A stretch of 64,000 nucleotides of DNA from Pseudomonas sp. KK4. GTDB lineage: Bacteria > Pseudomonadota > Gammaproteobacteria > Pseudomonadales > Pseudomonadaceae. Of the stretch, positions 12,695-23,016 are shown in pieces; position 1 is the stretch's first letter; every line of letters begins with the position of its first letter. A model generated the notes under the pieces. That model was given only the letters and a program-made list of their open reading frames with translations. It was not told the DNA's origin and searched no databases. Where the stretch lies: assembly GCF_001984065.1 (NCBI RefSeq), contig NZ_LYVP01000001.1, positions 62,001 to 126,000 on the forward strand, written 5' to 3'. The position numbers were made by a program, and so were the translations under genes.

Positions 12695-14374
12695 ATGGAT
12701 ATCAAACGCACGATCCTGATCGTCGCCCTGGCAATCGTGTCCTACGTTATGGTTCTTAAATGGAACCAGGACTACGGCCAAGCTGCCTTGCCGACTCAGA
12801 ATGTTGCTTCCAGCACGACCGCGCCGGGCCTCCCGGATACGGCAACTGGCAATAAAGCGTCCGTCAGTGACGACATTCCACATGCCGCAAACGATACCAG
12901 TGCTCCTGCCGAAACTCCGGTGGCTGCAAGCACCGACCTCATCCAGATCAAAACGGATGTGCTCGACCTGGCCGTCGATCCACAAGGCGGTGATGTTGCC
13001 CAACTGAAATTGCCGCTTTATCCACGTCGCCAGGACCATCCGGAAATTCCTTTCCAGCTGTTCGACAATGGCAACGAGCGTACTTATCTGGCTCAGAGTG
13101 GCCTGATCGGCACCAACGGTCCGGACGCAAGTCCTGCCGGTCGTCCGGTTTACTCCTCGGAGAAGAAGATTTATCAACTGGCTGACGGTCAGGACCAACT
13201 GGTCGTGGACCTGAAGTACAGCAAGGACGGCGTCAACTACATCAAGCGTTTCACCCTGAAACGCGGCCTGTACGACGTAACCGTTTCTTATCTGATCGAC
13301 AACGAAAGTGCTCAGCCCTGGTCTGGTGCGATGTTCGCGCAATTGAAGCGTGACGCCAGTTCCGATCCTTCTTCCAGCACTGCCACCGGTACCGCGACCT
13401 ACCTGGGCGCCGCCCTGTGGACAAGTTCCGAGCCGTACAAGAAAGTGTCCATGAAGGACATGGACAAGGCCGCGCTGAAAGAAACTGTTACCGGTGGATG
13501 GGTTGCCTGGTTGCAGCACTACTTCGTGACCGCGTGGATTCCGGCCAAGGGCGAAAACAATGTCGTCCAGACCCGTAAAGACAGTAAAGGCAACTACATC
13601 ATCGGCTTCACCGGTCCTTCGCTGACCGTTGCACCGGGTGCCAAAGCCGAAACCAGCGCCATTCTGTACGCCGGTCCGAAAAGCCAGGCTGTGCTGAAAG
13701 AGTTGTCCCCAGGTCTGGAACTGACTGTCGACTACGGCATCCTCTGGTTCATTGCCCAGCCAATCTTCTGGTTGCTGCAACATATCCACGCGATTGTGGG
13801 TAACTGGGGCTGGTCGATCATTTTCCTGACCATGCTGATCAAAGGGCTTTTCTTCCCATTGTCGGCTGCCAGCTACAAATCCATGGCTCGCATGCGCGCA
13901 GTTGCACCGAAACTGGCTGCGCTGAAAGAGCAACATGGCGATGATCGGCAGAAAATGTCGCAAGCCATGATGGAGCTGTACAAGAAAGAGAAGATCAATC
14001 CACTGGGCGGCTGCTTGCCAATCCTCGTGCAGATGCCGGTTTTCCTTTCGTTGTACTGGGTTCTGCTGGAAAGCGTGGAAATGCGCCAGGCGCCATTCAT
14101 GCTGTGGATTACTGACCTGTCGATCAAGGATCCGTTCTTCATTCTGCCGATCATCATGGGTGCAACCATGTTCATTCAGCAGCAGTTGAACCCGACTCCA
14201 CCGGATCCGATGCAGGCCAAGGTGATGAAGCTGATGCCAATCATCTTCACCTTCTTCTTCCTGTGGTTCCCGGCCGGTCTGGTACTGTACTGGGTAGTGA
14301 ACAACTGCCTGTCGATCGCCCAACAGTGGTACATCACTCGTAAGATCGAAGCGGCTACCAAAGCAGCTGCCTGA
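12695..14374 (+). CDS. yidC: Membrane protein insertase YidC
   Basis: 559-aa inner-membrane insertase. An N-terminal anchor (TILIVALAIVSYVMVLKW) is followed by a large periplasmic beta domain (to about residue 340), then the conserved membrane core with WGWSIIFLTMLIKGLFFPL, the cytoplasmic KEKINPLGGCLP hairpin and QMPVFLSLYWVL. It inserts small membrane proteins on its own and larger ones with SecYEG. Likely clients encoded in this window include AtpE and AtpB. Confidence 0.97.
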   Translation: MDIKRTILIVALAIVSYVMVLKWNQDYGQAALPTQNVASSTTAPGLPDTATGNKASVSDDIPHAANDTSAPAETPVAASTDLIQIKTDVLDLAVDPQGGDVAQLKLPLYPRRQDHPEIPFQLFDNGNERTYLAQSGLIGTNGPDASPAGRPVYSSEKKIYQLADGQDQLVVDLKYSKDGVNYIKRFTLKRGLYDVTVSYLIDNESAQPWSGAMFAQLKRDASSDPSSSTATGTATYLGAALWTSSEPYKKVSMKDMDKAALKETVTGGWVAWLQHYFVTAWIPAKGENNVVQTRKDSKGNYIIGFTGPSLTVAPGAKAETSAILYAGPKSQAVLKELSPGLELTVDYGILWFIAQPIFWLLQHIHAIVGNWGWSIIFLTMLIKGLFFPLSAASYKSMARMRAVAPKLAALKEQHGDDRQKMSQAMMELYKKEKINPLGGCLPILVQMPVFLSLYWVLLESVEMRQAPFMLWITDLSIKDPFFILPIIMGATMFIQQQLNPTPPDPMQAKVMKLMPIIFTFFFLWFPAGLVLYWVVNNCLSIAQQWYITRKIEAATKAAA

Positions 14375-14395
14375 TTTACACTGTGGATAACCACT

Positions 14396-14421
14396 CAAAA
14401 CGCCCCCTAGTGGGGCGTTTT
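14396..14421. terminator. Intrinsic terminator after yidC
   Basis: The stem AAAACGCCCC / GGGGCGTTTT with a short loop lies 22 bp after the yidC stop and 33 bp before mnmE. It separates the rpmH-yidC transcript from mnmE. Confidence 0.85.
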
Positions 14422-14453
14422 GCTATCTGCCACTTTTGTCTGGATACCGGTTT

Positions 14454-15824
14454 ATGAGCGTTCCTCGTGAAACCATCGCCGCCGTTGCCACCGCCCAAGG
14501 GCGCGGCGGTGTGGGCATCGTCCGTATTTCCGGGCCCTTGGCCAGTGTTGCGGCCGAGGCCTTTTGCGGTCGCGAACTCAAACCGCGATTTGCCCACTAT
14601 GGTCCGTTCCTGGGTGAAGCCGATGAAGTCCTGGATCAGGGGATCGCGCTTTATTTCCCCGGACCAAACTCGTTTACCGGCGAAGACGTACTGGAACTGC
14701 AGGGGCACGGCGGTCCGATCGTTCTGGATATGCTGCTCAAGCGTTGCCTTGAAATGGGTTGCCGCCTGGCACGGCCAGGGGAATTCAGCGAACGGGCATT
14801 CTTGAACGACAAGCTCGACCTCGCACAGGCCGAGGCTATCGCCGACCTGATCGAAGCGAGTTCTGCACAGGCCGCGCGCAACGCTCTGCGTTCTTTGCAG
14901 GGGGCGTTCTCGGCCCGTGTGCATAACCTTACCGAACAATTGATCGGCCTGCGGATCTACGTCGAGGCGGCAATCGACTTTCCGGAAGAAGAAATCGACT
15001 TCCTGGCCGATGGTCATGTGTTGAGCATGCTCGACAAGGTTCGCGACGAGTTATCCACAGTACTGCGCGAAGCGGGCCAGGGCGCTTTGCTTCGCGACGG
15101 CATGACCGTGGTGATCGCCGGTCGTCCGAACGCTGGAAAATCAAGTCTGCTGAATGCATTGGCCGGCCGCGAAGCCGCGATTGTCACTGAAATCGCGGGC
15201 ACTACCCGGGACGTTTTGCGCGAACATATCCACATCGACGGCATGCCTCTGCATGTGGTCGACACCGCGGGCCTACGCGACACCGATGATCATGTGGAAA
15301 AGATCGGCGTCGAGAGGGCATTGAAAGCCATCGGGGAGGCTGATCGAGTGTTGCTGGTGGTCGATGCCACTGCCCCCGAAGCGCTTGATCCCTTTGCGCT
15401 CTGGCCAGAATTCCTTGAAACCCGACCTGATCCGGCCAAAGTGACGTTGATCCGTAACAAGGCGGACCTGACAGGGGAAGCAATTGCCCTGGATGTCAGC
15501 GACGATGGCCATGTGACTATCAGCCTCAGCGCCAAGTCTGCTGGCGCTGGGCTGGAATTGCTTCGCGACCATCTCAAGGCGTGCATGGGCTACGAACAGA
15601 CTTCGGAAAGCAGCTTCAGTGCGCGCCGGCGTCACCTCGAGGCGTTGCGTCATGCCAGTGACGCACTTGAACACGGCCGTGCTCAGCTGACCTTGGCGGG
15701 CGCAGGAGAGTTACTGGCCGAGGATTTGCGCCAGGCACAGCATTCTCTGGGCGAAATCACCGGCGCGTTCAGTTCCGATGATTTGCTGGGAAGAATCTTT
15801 TCCAGCTTCTGCATTGGCAAATAG
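14454..15824 (+). CDS. mnmE: tRNA modification GTPase MnmE
   Basis: 456-aa GTPase that works with MnmG to make the 5-carboxymethylaminomethyl group on U34 of some tRNAs. The N-terminal formyl-THF-binding domain starts [18 protein letters not shown]. The G domain has [22 protein letters not shown] and RNKAD. The C-terminus is the catalytic CIGK motif. I start at 14454 because the preceding six codons are outside the family. Its partner mnmG lies 4.6 kb away, on the far side of an iron-uptake insertion. Confidence 0.97.
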   Translation: MSVPRETIAAVATAQGRGGVGIVRISGPLASVAAEAFCGRELKPRFAHYGPFLGEADEVLDQGIALYFPGPNSFTGEDVLELQGHGGPIVLDMLLKRCLEMGCRLARPGEFSERAFLNDKLDLAQAEAIADLIEASSAQAARNALRSLQGAFSARVHNLTEQLIGLRIYVEAAIDFPEEEIDFLADGHVLSMLDKVRDELSTVLREAGQGALLRDGMTVVIAGRPNAGKSSLLNALAGREAAIVTEIAGTTRDVLREHIHIDGMPLHVVDTAGLRDTDDHVEKIGVERALKAIGEADRVLLVVDATAPEALDPFALWPEFLETRPDPAKVTLIRNKADLTGEAIALDVSDDGHVTISLSAKSAGAGLELLRDHLKACMGYEQTSESSFSARRRHLEALRHASDALEHGRAQLTLAGAGELLAEDLRQAQHSLGEITGAFSSDDLLGRIFSSFCIGK

Positions 15825-15830
15825 CTTCGA

Positions 15831-15857
15831 GAGCTGTGGAAAACTTATCCACAGCTC
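15831..15857. terminator. Hairpin with embedded DnaA box after mnmE
   Basis: A perfect 9-bp stem GAGCTGTGG / CCACAGCTC with a 9-nt loop starts 7 bp after the mnmE stop. The 3' arm overlaps a consensus DnaA box (TTATCCACA, 15845-15853). There is no T-run, so its role as a terminator is uncertain. It lies between the converging mnmE and receptor genes. Confidence 0.5.
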
Positions 15858-15866
15858 CCACTGCTC

Positions 15867-18302
15867 TTACCAGTTATAGGACACAGAACCGAGCAACGTG
15901 CGGTCTTCGCCCCAGTAGCAGCGACCCGCGTCGTTACAACCGGATACGTATTCCTTATCAAACAGGTTTTTTGCGTTCAGGTCCACGGTCCAGTGGTGAT
16001 CGATCTGATAGCCGATCGCCGCATCCACCAAAGTGACATCGCCGGCATCGAGCTTTCCATACAGCGAAGGCGCGGTGTAAGCGAACGCACTGTCGAAGTA
16101 GCGGATACCACCCCCCACATAAAGTCCCTTGAGACTATTTTCAAGAAAGCGGTATTTGGCCCAGACCGAAGCCTGGTTGCGCGGCACGCCGGTCATTTGG
16201 TGATCCTTGACCAGCGACGTCTGCGAATCCTTGGTGATCCGCGCGTCTGTGTAGGTATAAGCCGCGGTCACATTCAGGTTCGGCGTCAGGTTGCTGTTGA
16301 GTTCGAGCTCCACACCCTTGGAGCGGCTTTCACCCACCTGGCGATAGGTGGAAGTGGTGGCGTCGAAATAGGTGTCGTCCTTTTTGCGCAGGTCATAGAC
16401 AGACGCTGTGAATGCCGTATCCCAACCAACCGGTTCGTACTTCAGACCCACCTCATATTGACTGCTGGTAATCGGGTCCAGCGGCCGACCGGAATTGGAG
16501 ATCTGCTGTACCGGAACAAAGGCTGTGGAGTAACTGACATAGGGCGTGAGGCCGTTGTCGAACTGGTACATCACGCCGCCCTGGTAGGTGAACTTCTTGT
16601 CCCCCGAGCTGATGTTGCTGGCGCTGGCCACCTTGTCGCGAAAATCACTGTCGACCCAGTCCTGGCGGCCGCCCAACAGGAATAACCAGTGGTCGTACTT
16701 GCTCTGGATCTGTGCATAAACACCCTTCATTTGCTGTTCCAGCAAGGTGTTTTGTACTGCAATCGGCGTGAGCGGATCGCGCAGATACACCGGGTTATAG
16801 ATATCGATGGGGCCGACCAGTCCGGCATTCCAGTCCTGATTGAATGAGGTACGGTCAAAGCTGCCACCAAACAACACAGTATTTTCCAGGTCGCCTGACT
16901 GGAATTTGCCTTCCAGCTGGTTATCCAGCGAATACACCATCGATTTATTGAAGCGATCGTAAGCCGTCATGTTCAGGCGCGTGCCGAAGCCGGCATTGTT
17001 GAGGTTGCCTGGCCAGGTTTCATGGCGGGTGATACGGGACTGCATGTAGCGAGAATTCTGCCGGAACTGCCAATCTTCGTTGAAGGTATGGGTGAACTCG
17101 TACCCGGCGCTCCAGGTTTCCCGTTCGAATGTGTTCCAGTCCGGATCGCCCAGCATCGTGTCCTTGGACAATTTGCCGTTGGGGTTCTTCAGCAGCGTGC
17201 CCGCAGCGGGAAGGCCGAGCTCCATGTTGGTGTGATCCTTCTGGTAGTTGGCCAGCAGGGTCAGGGTGTTGAAATCATCGAAATTCAGAGTGAGGGAGGG
17301 GGCGATGTAGAGTCGATCGTCCGGCACATGATCGGTCTGGGTGTCGGCATTGCGCCCCAGCATCACTACACGGCCAAGGACGTTGCCGTTGTCGGTCAGC
17401 GGACCGGACACATCCACACCCAATTGCCGGCGATTGTTCGAACCATAGCTGAGCTGTACTTCTCCTTGCGACGCCGAGGTCGGGCGCTTGCTCACCAGGT
17501 TGACCAGTCCGCCCGGCGCATTTTCGCCGTAAAGCAGTGACGAAGGACCGCGGAAGACCTCAACCCGCTCGAGGCCATAAGGTTCGGTGGTGGTGTCATA
17601 GCGATTGCCTTGAACCCGCAGGCCATCGCGCAAAAGTCCGTAGCCATAATCCGTTGCGTTGAAACCACGAATGTAGAACAGGTCCCCGGCCAGACTGTCG
17701 CCTGCTGCGAACGGCGGCGCAAAGATACCGGGCACGTAACCCAGGACATCGGTCAGGGTTTGGGATTTTTGATCCTTGATGCGCTGTGCGGTGACAACTG
17801 ATATCGAGCGCGGGGTTTCGGACAACGGCGTGCTGGTCTTGGTGCCGATCCGGCTATTGTTCGCCTTGTAGCCGGTGTCTGCGGCGTAATCCAGATTCAT
17901 ATCGTTGGTCTGCTGACCGTTGATGTTGGTGGCGCCAAGCAACAGCGTGCCGGCATCGGGCAGCGGCTGCAGAATGTAACTGCCAGGTGCCTCGGACACA
18001 GCCTGCAACCCGGAACCTTGCAACAGGATCGAAAAGCCCTGATCAATCGAATAGCTCCCCGACAATCCTTGAGTGCGCAATGCCGCGGTTTTCTGGGGCG
18101 AGAACGAGAGAATCACGTTGGACGCGGAAGCGAACTGGCTCAGGGCGTCATCCAATGGGCCGGCGGCGATCGCATAACGCTGAGTCGCATTGGCGGCAAT
18201 GGCGTGGGGAGCGACCAGAACGCAGCTCACGGCACTGGTCATCAACAGACTGCAGGCAATGCAATGAGGGGTAAAACGCTTAGACAAGAAGGAAAGTCGC
18301 AT
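15867..18302 (-). CDS. TonB-dependent ferric-siderophore receptor with STN signalling domain
   Basis: 811-aa outer-membrane receptor. A signal peptide (cleavage after about APHAIA) precedes a secretin/TonB N-terminal (STN) domain at residues ~40-115, used to signal to an anti-sigma factor. Next come a plug with RGFNATDYGYG and GLERVEVFRGPSSLLYG, and a 22-strand barrel ending in GSVSYNW with terminal aromatic Trp. The fecR/fecI-type genes just upstream on the same strand form the matching cell-surface signalling system. The plug resembles FoxA/FhuE-type receptors of foreign hydroxamate siderophores, but the ligand is an inference. Confidence 0.92.
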   Translation of the reverse strand: MRLSFLSKRFTPHCIACSLLMTSAVSCVLVAPHAIAANATQRYAIAAGPLDDALSQFASASNVILSFSPQKTAALRTQGLSGSYSIDQGFSILLQGSGLQAVSEAPGSYILQPLPDAGTLLLGATNINGQQTNDMNLDYAADTGYKANNSRIGTKTSTPLSETPRSISVVTAQRIKDQKSQTLTDVLGYVPGIFAPPFAAGDSLAGDLFYIRGFNATDYGYGLLRDGLRVQGNRYDTTTEPYGLERVEVFRGPSSLLYGENAPGGLVNLVSKRPTSASQGEVQLSYGSNNRRQLGVDVSGPLTDNGNVLGRVVMLGRNADTQTDHVPDDRLYIAPSLTLNFDDFNTLTLLANYQKDHTNMELGLPAAGTLLKNPNGKLSKDTMLGDPDWNTFERETWSAGYEFTHTFNEDWQFRQNSRYMQSRITRHETWPGNLNNAGFGTRLNMTAYDRFNKSMVYSLDNQLEGKFQSGDLENTVLFGGSFDRTSFNQDWNAGLVGPIDIYNPVYLRDPLTPIAVQNTLLEQQMKGVYAQIQSKYDHWLFLLGGRQDWVDSDFRDKVASASNISSGDKKFTYQGGVMYQFDNGLTPYVSYSTAFVPVQQISNSGRPLDPITSSQYEVGLKYEPVGWDTAFTASVYDLRKKDDTYFDATTSTYRQVGESRSKGVELELNSNLTPNLNVTAAYTYTDARITKDSQTSLVKDHQMTGVPRNQASVWAKYRFLENSLKGLYVGGGIRYFDSAFAYTAPSLYGKLDAGDVTLVDAAIGYQIDHHWTVDLNAKNLFDKEYVSGCNDAGRCYWGEDRTLLGSVSYNW

Positions 18303-18411
18303 GAGTAGGAAAGCCCTGAAGGTGGCAAATGCCGCGTTGGATCGCGATTACCTGTAGGGCCGTTACAGATAAAAAAAAGATAACCCCGGGACTGATTATT
18401 TTTATTCGCGG

Positions 18412-19386
18412 TCAGCCAGCCTTTTTGACCGACACCCAGTAACGCGTGAAATAGTCGACGCTGACGGGAAGAGAAGCTTGAAGATTGGCCAGTACCGCAT
18501 CCGTTGAATCCAGTCGGAAAGTTCCGGAAACACGAATGTCCGCCGCGCGCTCATCACAGTGCAAAACGCCACTGCGGTAACGGCTCAGTTCACGTATCAC
18601 TTCGGCCAATGGGGCATCGAGCACGATCAGTTGACCGTTGATCCACGCGGTTTCGGTTGAACGAAAGGGGTGGATGGCGCCGACACCCTGATTGTCAAAG
18701 TCCGCACTTTCACCGGCCACCAGCAATCCTGCATGTTCCGGCCTGCCACTTGGCTGAATGCTGACCCGGTCTTCGAGCACGCCGATTCGCGACGATCCCG
18801 ATAACTGCCGCACTGAAAAACGTGTACCCAGGGCTTGAACTCGCCCTTCGCGGGTTTCAACGAAAAACGGTCGCGGGTCGGCGAGCTTGCCAGTGCGAAC
18901 CAGAATTTCCCCCTCACGCAAGCGGATCAATCGTTGCTCGCCGTCGAACAACACATTGATGGCGGTACCGGTATTGAGATGAATCTGGCTGCCGTCGGCG
19001 AGCTCGATTTTTCGACGCTGGCCTACCCTGGTCCTGTAGTCAGCCCAGACATTGCCCAAGGAAGTGTGTTGCTGAACGTTCCAGCCGAGGTAACCCGTGC
19101 CGGCAAGGACCAGAAGCAGCTTGAGTACCTGGCGACGCTGTTGAGTCGATGACAGCGCCCGACGAGCGAGGTCCCGAGGCAGCCCATTCAGATGGCGCTG
19201 CATTTTTTCCATTTGGTTCCAGGCCGCCAGATGCGCAGGACTGCTGTCGACCCAATGCTGCCACGCCTTGCGTTGCGCGGCCGTTGGCGGCTCGGATTGA
19301 AACTGCACATACCAGCTGGCGGCGGCTTCGAAAACTTCGCGATCGGGAGCGGCGGCCATCAGAGCGTGGCCATGATCATGGAGCAT
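18412..19386 (-). CDS. FecR-type anti-sigma factor / sigma regulator
   Basis: 324 aa. The N-terminal cytoplasmic DUF4880-like region has FEAAASWYVQFQSEPPTAAQRKAWQHWV. A single membrane segment (VLKLLLVLAGTGYLGW, ~residues 88-103) and a periplasmic FecR domain (KIELADGSQIHLNTGTAINV) follow. It should hold the neighbouring ECF sigma factor until the loaded receptor signals through its STN domain. Its start overlaps the sigma gene by 28 bp, so translation is probably coupled. Confidence 0.9.
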   Translation of the reverse strand: MLHDHGHALMAAAPDREVFEAAASWYVQFQSEPPTAAQRKAWQHWVDSSPAHLAAWNQMEKMQRHLNGLPRDLARRALSSTQQRRQVLKLLLVLAGTGYLGWNVQQHTSLGNVWADYRTRVGQRRKIELADGSQIHLNTGTAINVLFDGEQRLIRLREGEILVRTGKLADPRPFFVETREGRVQALGTRFSVRQLSGSSRIGVLEDRVSIQPSGRPEHAGLLVAGESADFDNQGVGAIHPFRSTETAWINGQLIVLDAPLAEVIRELSRYRSGVLHCDERAADIRVSGTFRLDSTDAVLANLQASLPVSVDYFTRYWVSVKKAG

Positions 19387-19865
19387 TCAGTCAGGGCGCG
19401 GATCATGTGTTTCTTCACAGTGGTCAGAGACATCTTCATCTGCACGGCGATCTGTTGATAAGTCAGGCCTTCGATCTGCGACAACATGAAGATTCGCTGC
19501 GCTCGGGCACCGAGATTGGACAGTGCTTTATCCACAGCGAGCAGGGTTTCGATGATCAGCGCCTTGTCCTCTTCGCTGATTTGCGTGGCTTGAGGTCGTG
19601 CGGCCAGAGTTTCCAGATAAGCCACTTCGATGGCGCGTCGGCGGTAACGGTCGATCACAAGTCCTCTGGCTACGGTGGCTAGATAGTCTCGAGGTTCACG
19701 AATCTGACTGGCGTCGCGGGAGCCAAGGATGCGAACGAACGTATCGTGTGCAACGTCCGCCGCATCGCAGGCGTCATGCAGTTTTCCTTTCAACCACCCA
19801 TACAGCCACGAATGGTGTTGCACATAAATGCGCTCAATTGCTGCGGTGTTGGCTGGCATGGACAT
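19359..19865 (-). CDS. FecI-like ECF sigma factor
   Basis: 168-aa extracytoplasmic-function sigma factor. The sigma-2 region contains HSWLYGWLKGKLHDACDAADVAHDTFVRIL. The sigma-4 helix-turn-helix is YQQIAVQMKMSLTTVKKHM. It presumably transcribes the downstream receptor gene on receptor signalling. A Fur-type box lies 18 bp upstream of the start codon, so iron starvation should control its synthesis. Confidence 0.92.
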   Translation of the reverse strand: MSMPANTAAIERIYVQHHSWLYGWLKGKLHDACDAADVAHDTFVRILGSRDASQIREPRDYLATVARGLVIDRYRRRAIEVAYLETLAARPQATQISEEDKALIIETLLAVDKALSNLGARAQRIFMLSQIEGLTYQQIAVQMKMSLTTVKKHMIRALTECSMIMATL

Positions 19866-19883
19866 AACGGGAAAAGGGCAAGT

Positions 19884-19904
19884 TAATGATAATGGCTATT
19901 ATTA
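19884..19904. promoter_or_regulatory. Fur box upstream of the ECF sigma gene
   Basis: TAATGATAATGGCTATTATTA is close to the 19-bp Fur consensus and lies 18-39 bp upstream of the fecI-like start codon. This fits iron-repressed expression of the sigma/anti-sigma pair. Confidence 0.75.
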
Positions 19905-20455
19905 GCTTTTGTTACTCGTCGTCACAATAGCCCTGTCTCACTCTCCCTCAAGACGCAGTCATCGATCTTTCCACCGCCCCCATGCAGCAGGCTCTGTATT
20001 GGTGACGATTTTCCACACCCGAATTTCTATGTTTTAACGGTTTTCTGTGGATTAAGCCCTGTGAATAACCGCAGCTAAGGGCAGTTGATAACAGGGCCTG
20101 AAAACTGAACATAATTGCCTCTGTGGATAACCAACACTTTAATCCACAGGCTTACACCGGTTATCCAATGCCCTCATTGGCACATGACCACAGACTTTTG
20201 CACCTCTGTACACATTGATATTAAAGGGCTGTATCGATTTATCCACAGAAAGGTGGGTCAGTAGAAATAAACATAAAAACAAAGATTTAATAAATTTCTC
20301 TCTTTTTAATTTTTATAACCCCGACTTCTCCACAGCTGGTTAAATTTTGTGCAAAGGGTTCTTTAGGAAGGGCGAAGTCCCTATACTTGTCGACCAGGTC
20401 CAAAACCTGAGCCCAAACTATTCCTGAATTACCTACTTAAGCAGGCACGAGGTGC
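19905..20455. other. Replication origin region 2 (DnaA-box cluster before mnmG)
   Basis: This gene-free 550 bp has DnaA-type boxes at 20046-20054 (TGTGGATTA), 20060-20068 (TGTGAATAA), 20122-20130 (TGTGGATAA) and 20239-20247 (TTATCCACA), plus near matches at about 20139-20148 and 20161. An AT-rich tract runs through about 20265-20325. Pseudomonads are known to have a second functional DnaA-box region beside mnmG (gidA). Here it is about 8.5 kb from the dnaA-rpmH cluster. Confidence 0.85.
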
Positions 20456-22357
20456 GTGGTGGATTTCCCTTCCCGTTTTGAAGTGATCGTCATCGGCGGC
20501 GGTCATGCCGGTACCGAGGCAGCACTGGCCTCAGCTCGTATGGGGGTCAAAACCCTGTTGCTGACGCATAACGTGGAAACCCTCGGTGCCATGAGTTGCA
20601 ACCCGGCCATTGGCGGAATCGGCAAAAGCCATCTGGTCAAGGAAATCGATGCCCTAGGCGGTGCGATGGCCATGGCCACCGATAAGGGTGGTATTCAGTT
20701 TCGTGTACTGAACAGCCGCAAAGGCCCGGCCGTGCGTGCCACCCGGGCGCAAGCCGATCGGGTTTTGTACAAGGCTGCTGTGCGCGAAATCCTGGAAAAC
20801 CAGCCGAACCTGTGGATATTTCAACAAGCCGCCGACGACCTGATCGTCGAACAGGATCAGGTGCGTGGTGTAGTGACCCAGATGGGTCTGCGATTCCTCT
20901 CTGATTCTGTGGTGTTGACCACTGGCACGTTCCTCGGTGGACTTATCCACATCGGTTTGCAGAATTTTTCCGGTGGCCGCGCCGGTGATCCACCGTCCAT
21001 TGCCCTGGCTCGCCGTCTGCGTGAATTGCCGTTGCGTGTTGGTCGCCTTAAAACCGGTACGCCGCCGCGTATTGATGCCCGCTCTGTGGATTTCTCGGTG
21101 ATGACCGAGCAAGCCGGTGACACGCCGATACCGGTGATGTCATTCATGGGCAACAAGGAACAGCATCCACGGCAGATCAGTTGCTGGATTACCCACACCA
21201 ACGCCCGCACCCACGAAATCATTGCCGCGAACCTCGATCGTTCGCCGATGTATTCCGCTGCCGGAGAGATCGAAGGCGTCGGTCCGCGCTACTGTCCGTC
21301 GATCGAAGACAAGATCCATCGCTTTGCCGACAAGGAAAGCCACCAGGTCTTCATCGAACCCGAAGGCTTGACCACGAACGAGCTGTACCCGAACGGGATA
21401 TCCACGTCCCTGCCATTCGACGTGCAATTGCAGATCGTTCAGTCGATCCGCGGCATGGAAAATGCCCACATCGTCCGCCCAGGTTATGCCATCGAATATG
21501 ACTACTTCGATCCGCGGGACCTGAAGTACAGCCTGGAAACCAAGGTGATCGGCGGTCTGTTCTTCGCCGGCCAGATCAACGGCACCACCGGTTACGAAGA
21601 AGCCGGTGCCCAGGGTTTGTTGGCCGGCATGAACGCCGCACTGCGAGCGCAAGGCAAAGATGCCTGGTGTCCGCGCCGCGATGAGGCCTACATCGGCGTG
21701 TTGGTCGATGACCTGATTACCCTCGGTACCCAAGAGCCATACCGCATGTTCACCTCTCGCGCCGAATATCGACTGATTCTTCGCGAAGACAATGCGGACC
21801 TGCGCTTGACCGAAAAAGGCCGTGAACTGGGTTTGGTGGATGACGCGCGTTGGGAAGCTTTCAGTAAAAAACGAGAAGGCATCGCACTGGAAGAACAGCG
21901 CCTGAAAAGTACCTGGGTTCGCCCCGGAACTGCACAGGGCGACGCGATTGCCGAAAAATTCGGCACGCCGCTGACCCACGAATACAACTTGCTCAACCTC
22001 TTGAGCCGTCCGGAAATCGACTACGCTGGTCTGGTCTCGGTAACGGGGGAAGGCGCGCCAGATCCACAGGTCGCCGAGCAAGTCGAAATCAAGACCAAAT
22101 ACGCCGGCTACATCGATCGTCAACAGGATGAAATCGCTCGTCTGCGCGCCAGCGAAGACACGAAACTGCCTGTGGATATCGATTACACGAACATTTCCGG
22201 TCTCTCCAAGGAGATCCAGAGCAAGCTCGGTGCGACACGTCCGGAAACCCTGGGCCAGGCGTCCCGAATCCCGGGCGTTACTCCGGCGGCGATTTCACTG
22301 TTGATGATTCATTTGAAAAAACGCGGCGCCGGCCGTCAGTTGGAGCAAAGCGCTTGA
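20456..22357 (+). CDS. mnmG: tRNA uridine-5-carboxymethylaminomethyl modification enzyme MnmG
   Basis: 633-aa FAD-binding protein, partner of MnmE. The FAD Rossmann motif is [19 protein letters not shown]. Further landmarks are [23 protein letters not shown] and [21 protein letters not shown]. Two consecutive GTG codons (20456 and 20459) can start it; the second gives the usual DFPSRFEV N-terminus. It overlaps rsmG by 4 bp. Confidence 0.97.
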   Translation: MVDFPSRFEVIVIGGGHAGTEAALASARMGVKTLLLTHNVETLGAMSCNPAIGGIGKSHLVKEIDALGGAMAMATDKGGIQFRVLNSRKGPAVRATRAQADRVLYKAAVREILENQPNLWIFQQAADDLIVEQDQVRGVVTQMGLRFLSDSVVLTTGTFLGGLIHIGLQNFSGGRAGDPPSIALARRLRELPLRVGRLKTGTPPRIDARSVDFSVMTEQAGDTPIPVMSFMGNKEQHPRQISCWITHTNARTHEIIAANLDRSPMYSAAGEIEGVGPRYCPSIEDKIHRFADKESHQVFIEPEGLTTNELYPNGISTSLPFDVQLQIVQSIRGMENAHIVRPGYAIEYDYFDPRDLKYSLETKVIGGLFFAGQINGTTGYEEAGAQGLLAGMNAALRAQGKDAWCPRRDEAYIGVLVDDLITLGTQEPYRMFTSRAEYRLILREDNADLRLTEKGRELGLVDDARWEAFSKKREGIALEEQRLKSTWVRPGTAQGDAIAEKFGTPLTHEYNLLNLLSRPEIDYAGLVSVTGEGAPDPQVAEQVEIKTKYAGYIDRQQDEIARLRASEDTKLPVDIDYTNISGLSKEIQSKLGATRPETLGQASRIPGVTPAAISLLMIHLKKRGAGRQLEQSA

Positions 22358-22998
22358 GTTCGTTGGTTACTTCGCAACACGCAGAAGAGTTATCCACAGG
22401 TGCACGCCAGCTTGGCGTCGCACTGACAGAGGCCCAGCATGCACAGTTGCTGGGTTATCTGGCGCTGTTGATCAAATGGAACAAGGCCTACAACCTGACC
22501 GCGGTGCGTGATCCGGACGAAATGGTGTCCCGTCATTTGCTCGACAGCCTGAGTGTGATGTCGTTTATCGAAAACGGTCGCTGGCTGGATGTCGGCAGCG
22601 GTGGCGGTATGCCGGGTATTCCACTGGCGATCCTGTTTCCTGGGTCTCAAGTCACTTGTCTGGACAGCAACGGCAAGAAAACCCGTTTCCTGACCCAGGT
22701 AAAACTCGAGCTCAAACTGGATAACCTGCAAGTTATCCACAGTCGCGTCGAGGCCTTTGAGCCTGCGCAAGCGTTCAACGGGATCATTTCCCGTGCGTTC
22801 AGCAGCATGGAAAACTTCACCAACTGGACTCGCCACCTCGGGGACACTGATACACGCTGGCTGGCAATGAAGGGCGTTCATCCCGCCGATGAACTGGTAG
22901 CATTGCCGACGGACTTCCACCTCGATAGCGAACACGCCCTGGCCGTACCCGGTTGCCAAGGCCAACGCCATCTGCTGATACTGCGCCGCACGGCATGA
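22354..22998 (+). CDS. rsmG: 16S rRNA (guanine-527-N7)-methyltransferase RsmG
   Basis: 214-aa SAM-dependent methyltransferase acting on G527 of 16S rRNA. It has [22 protein letters not shown], the SAM motif [17 protein letters not shown] and [10 protein letters not shown]. It starts with TTG inside the mnmG stop overlap. Two consensus DnaA boxes lie inside the coding sequence (about 22390 and 22733). parA follows by 18 bp. Confidence 0.96.
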   Translation: MSSLVTSQHAEELSTGARQLGVALTEAQHAQLLGYLALLIKWNKAYNLTAVRDPDEMVSRHLLDSLSVMSFIENGRWLDVGSGGGMPGIPLAILFPGSQVTCLDSNGKKTRFLTQVKLELKLDNLQVIHSRVEAFEPAQAFNGIISRAFSSMENFTNWTRHLGDTDTRWLAMKGVHPADELVALPTDFHLDSEHALAVPGCQGQRHLLILRRTA

Positions 22999-23016
22999 TT
23001 GGGAACACAAGCAAGA

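Noticed and set aside
12638..14398. 586-aa open frame on the minus strand
   Set aside because: Antisense to yidC and yidD with no ribosome site or recognisable domain.
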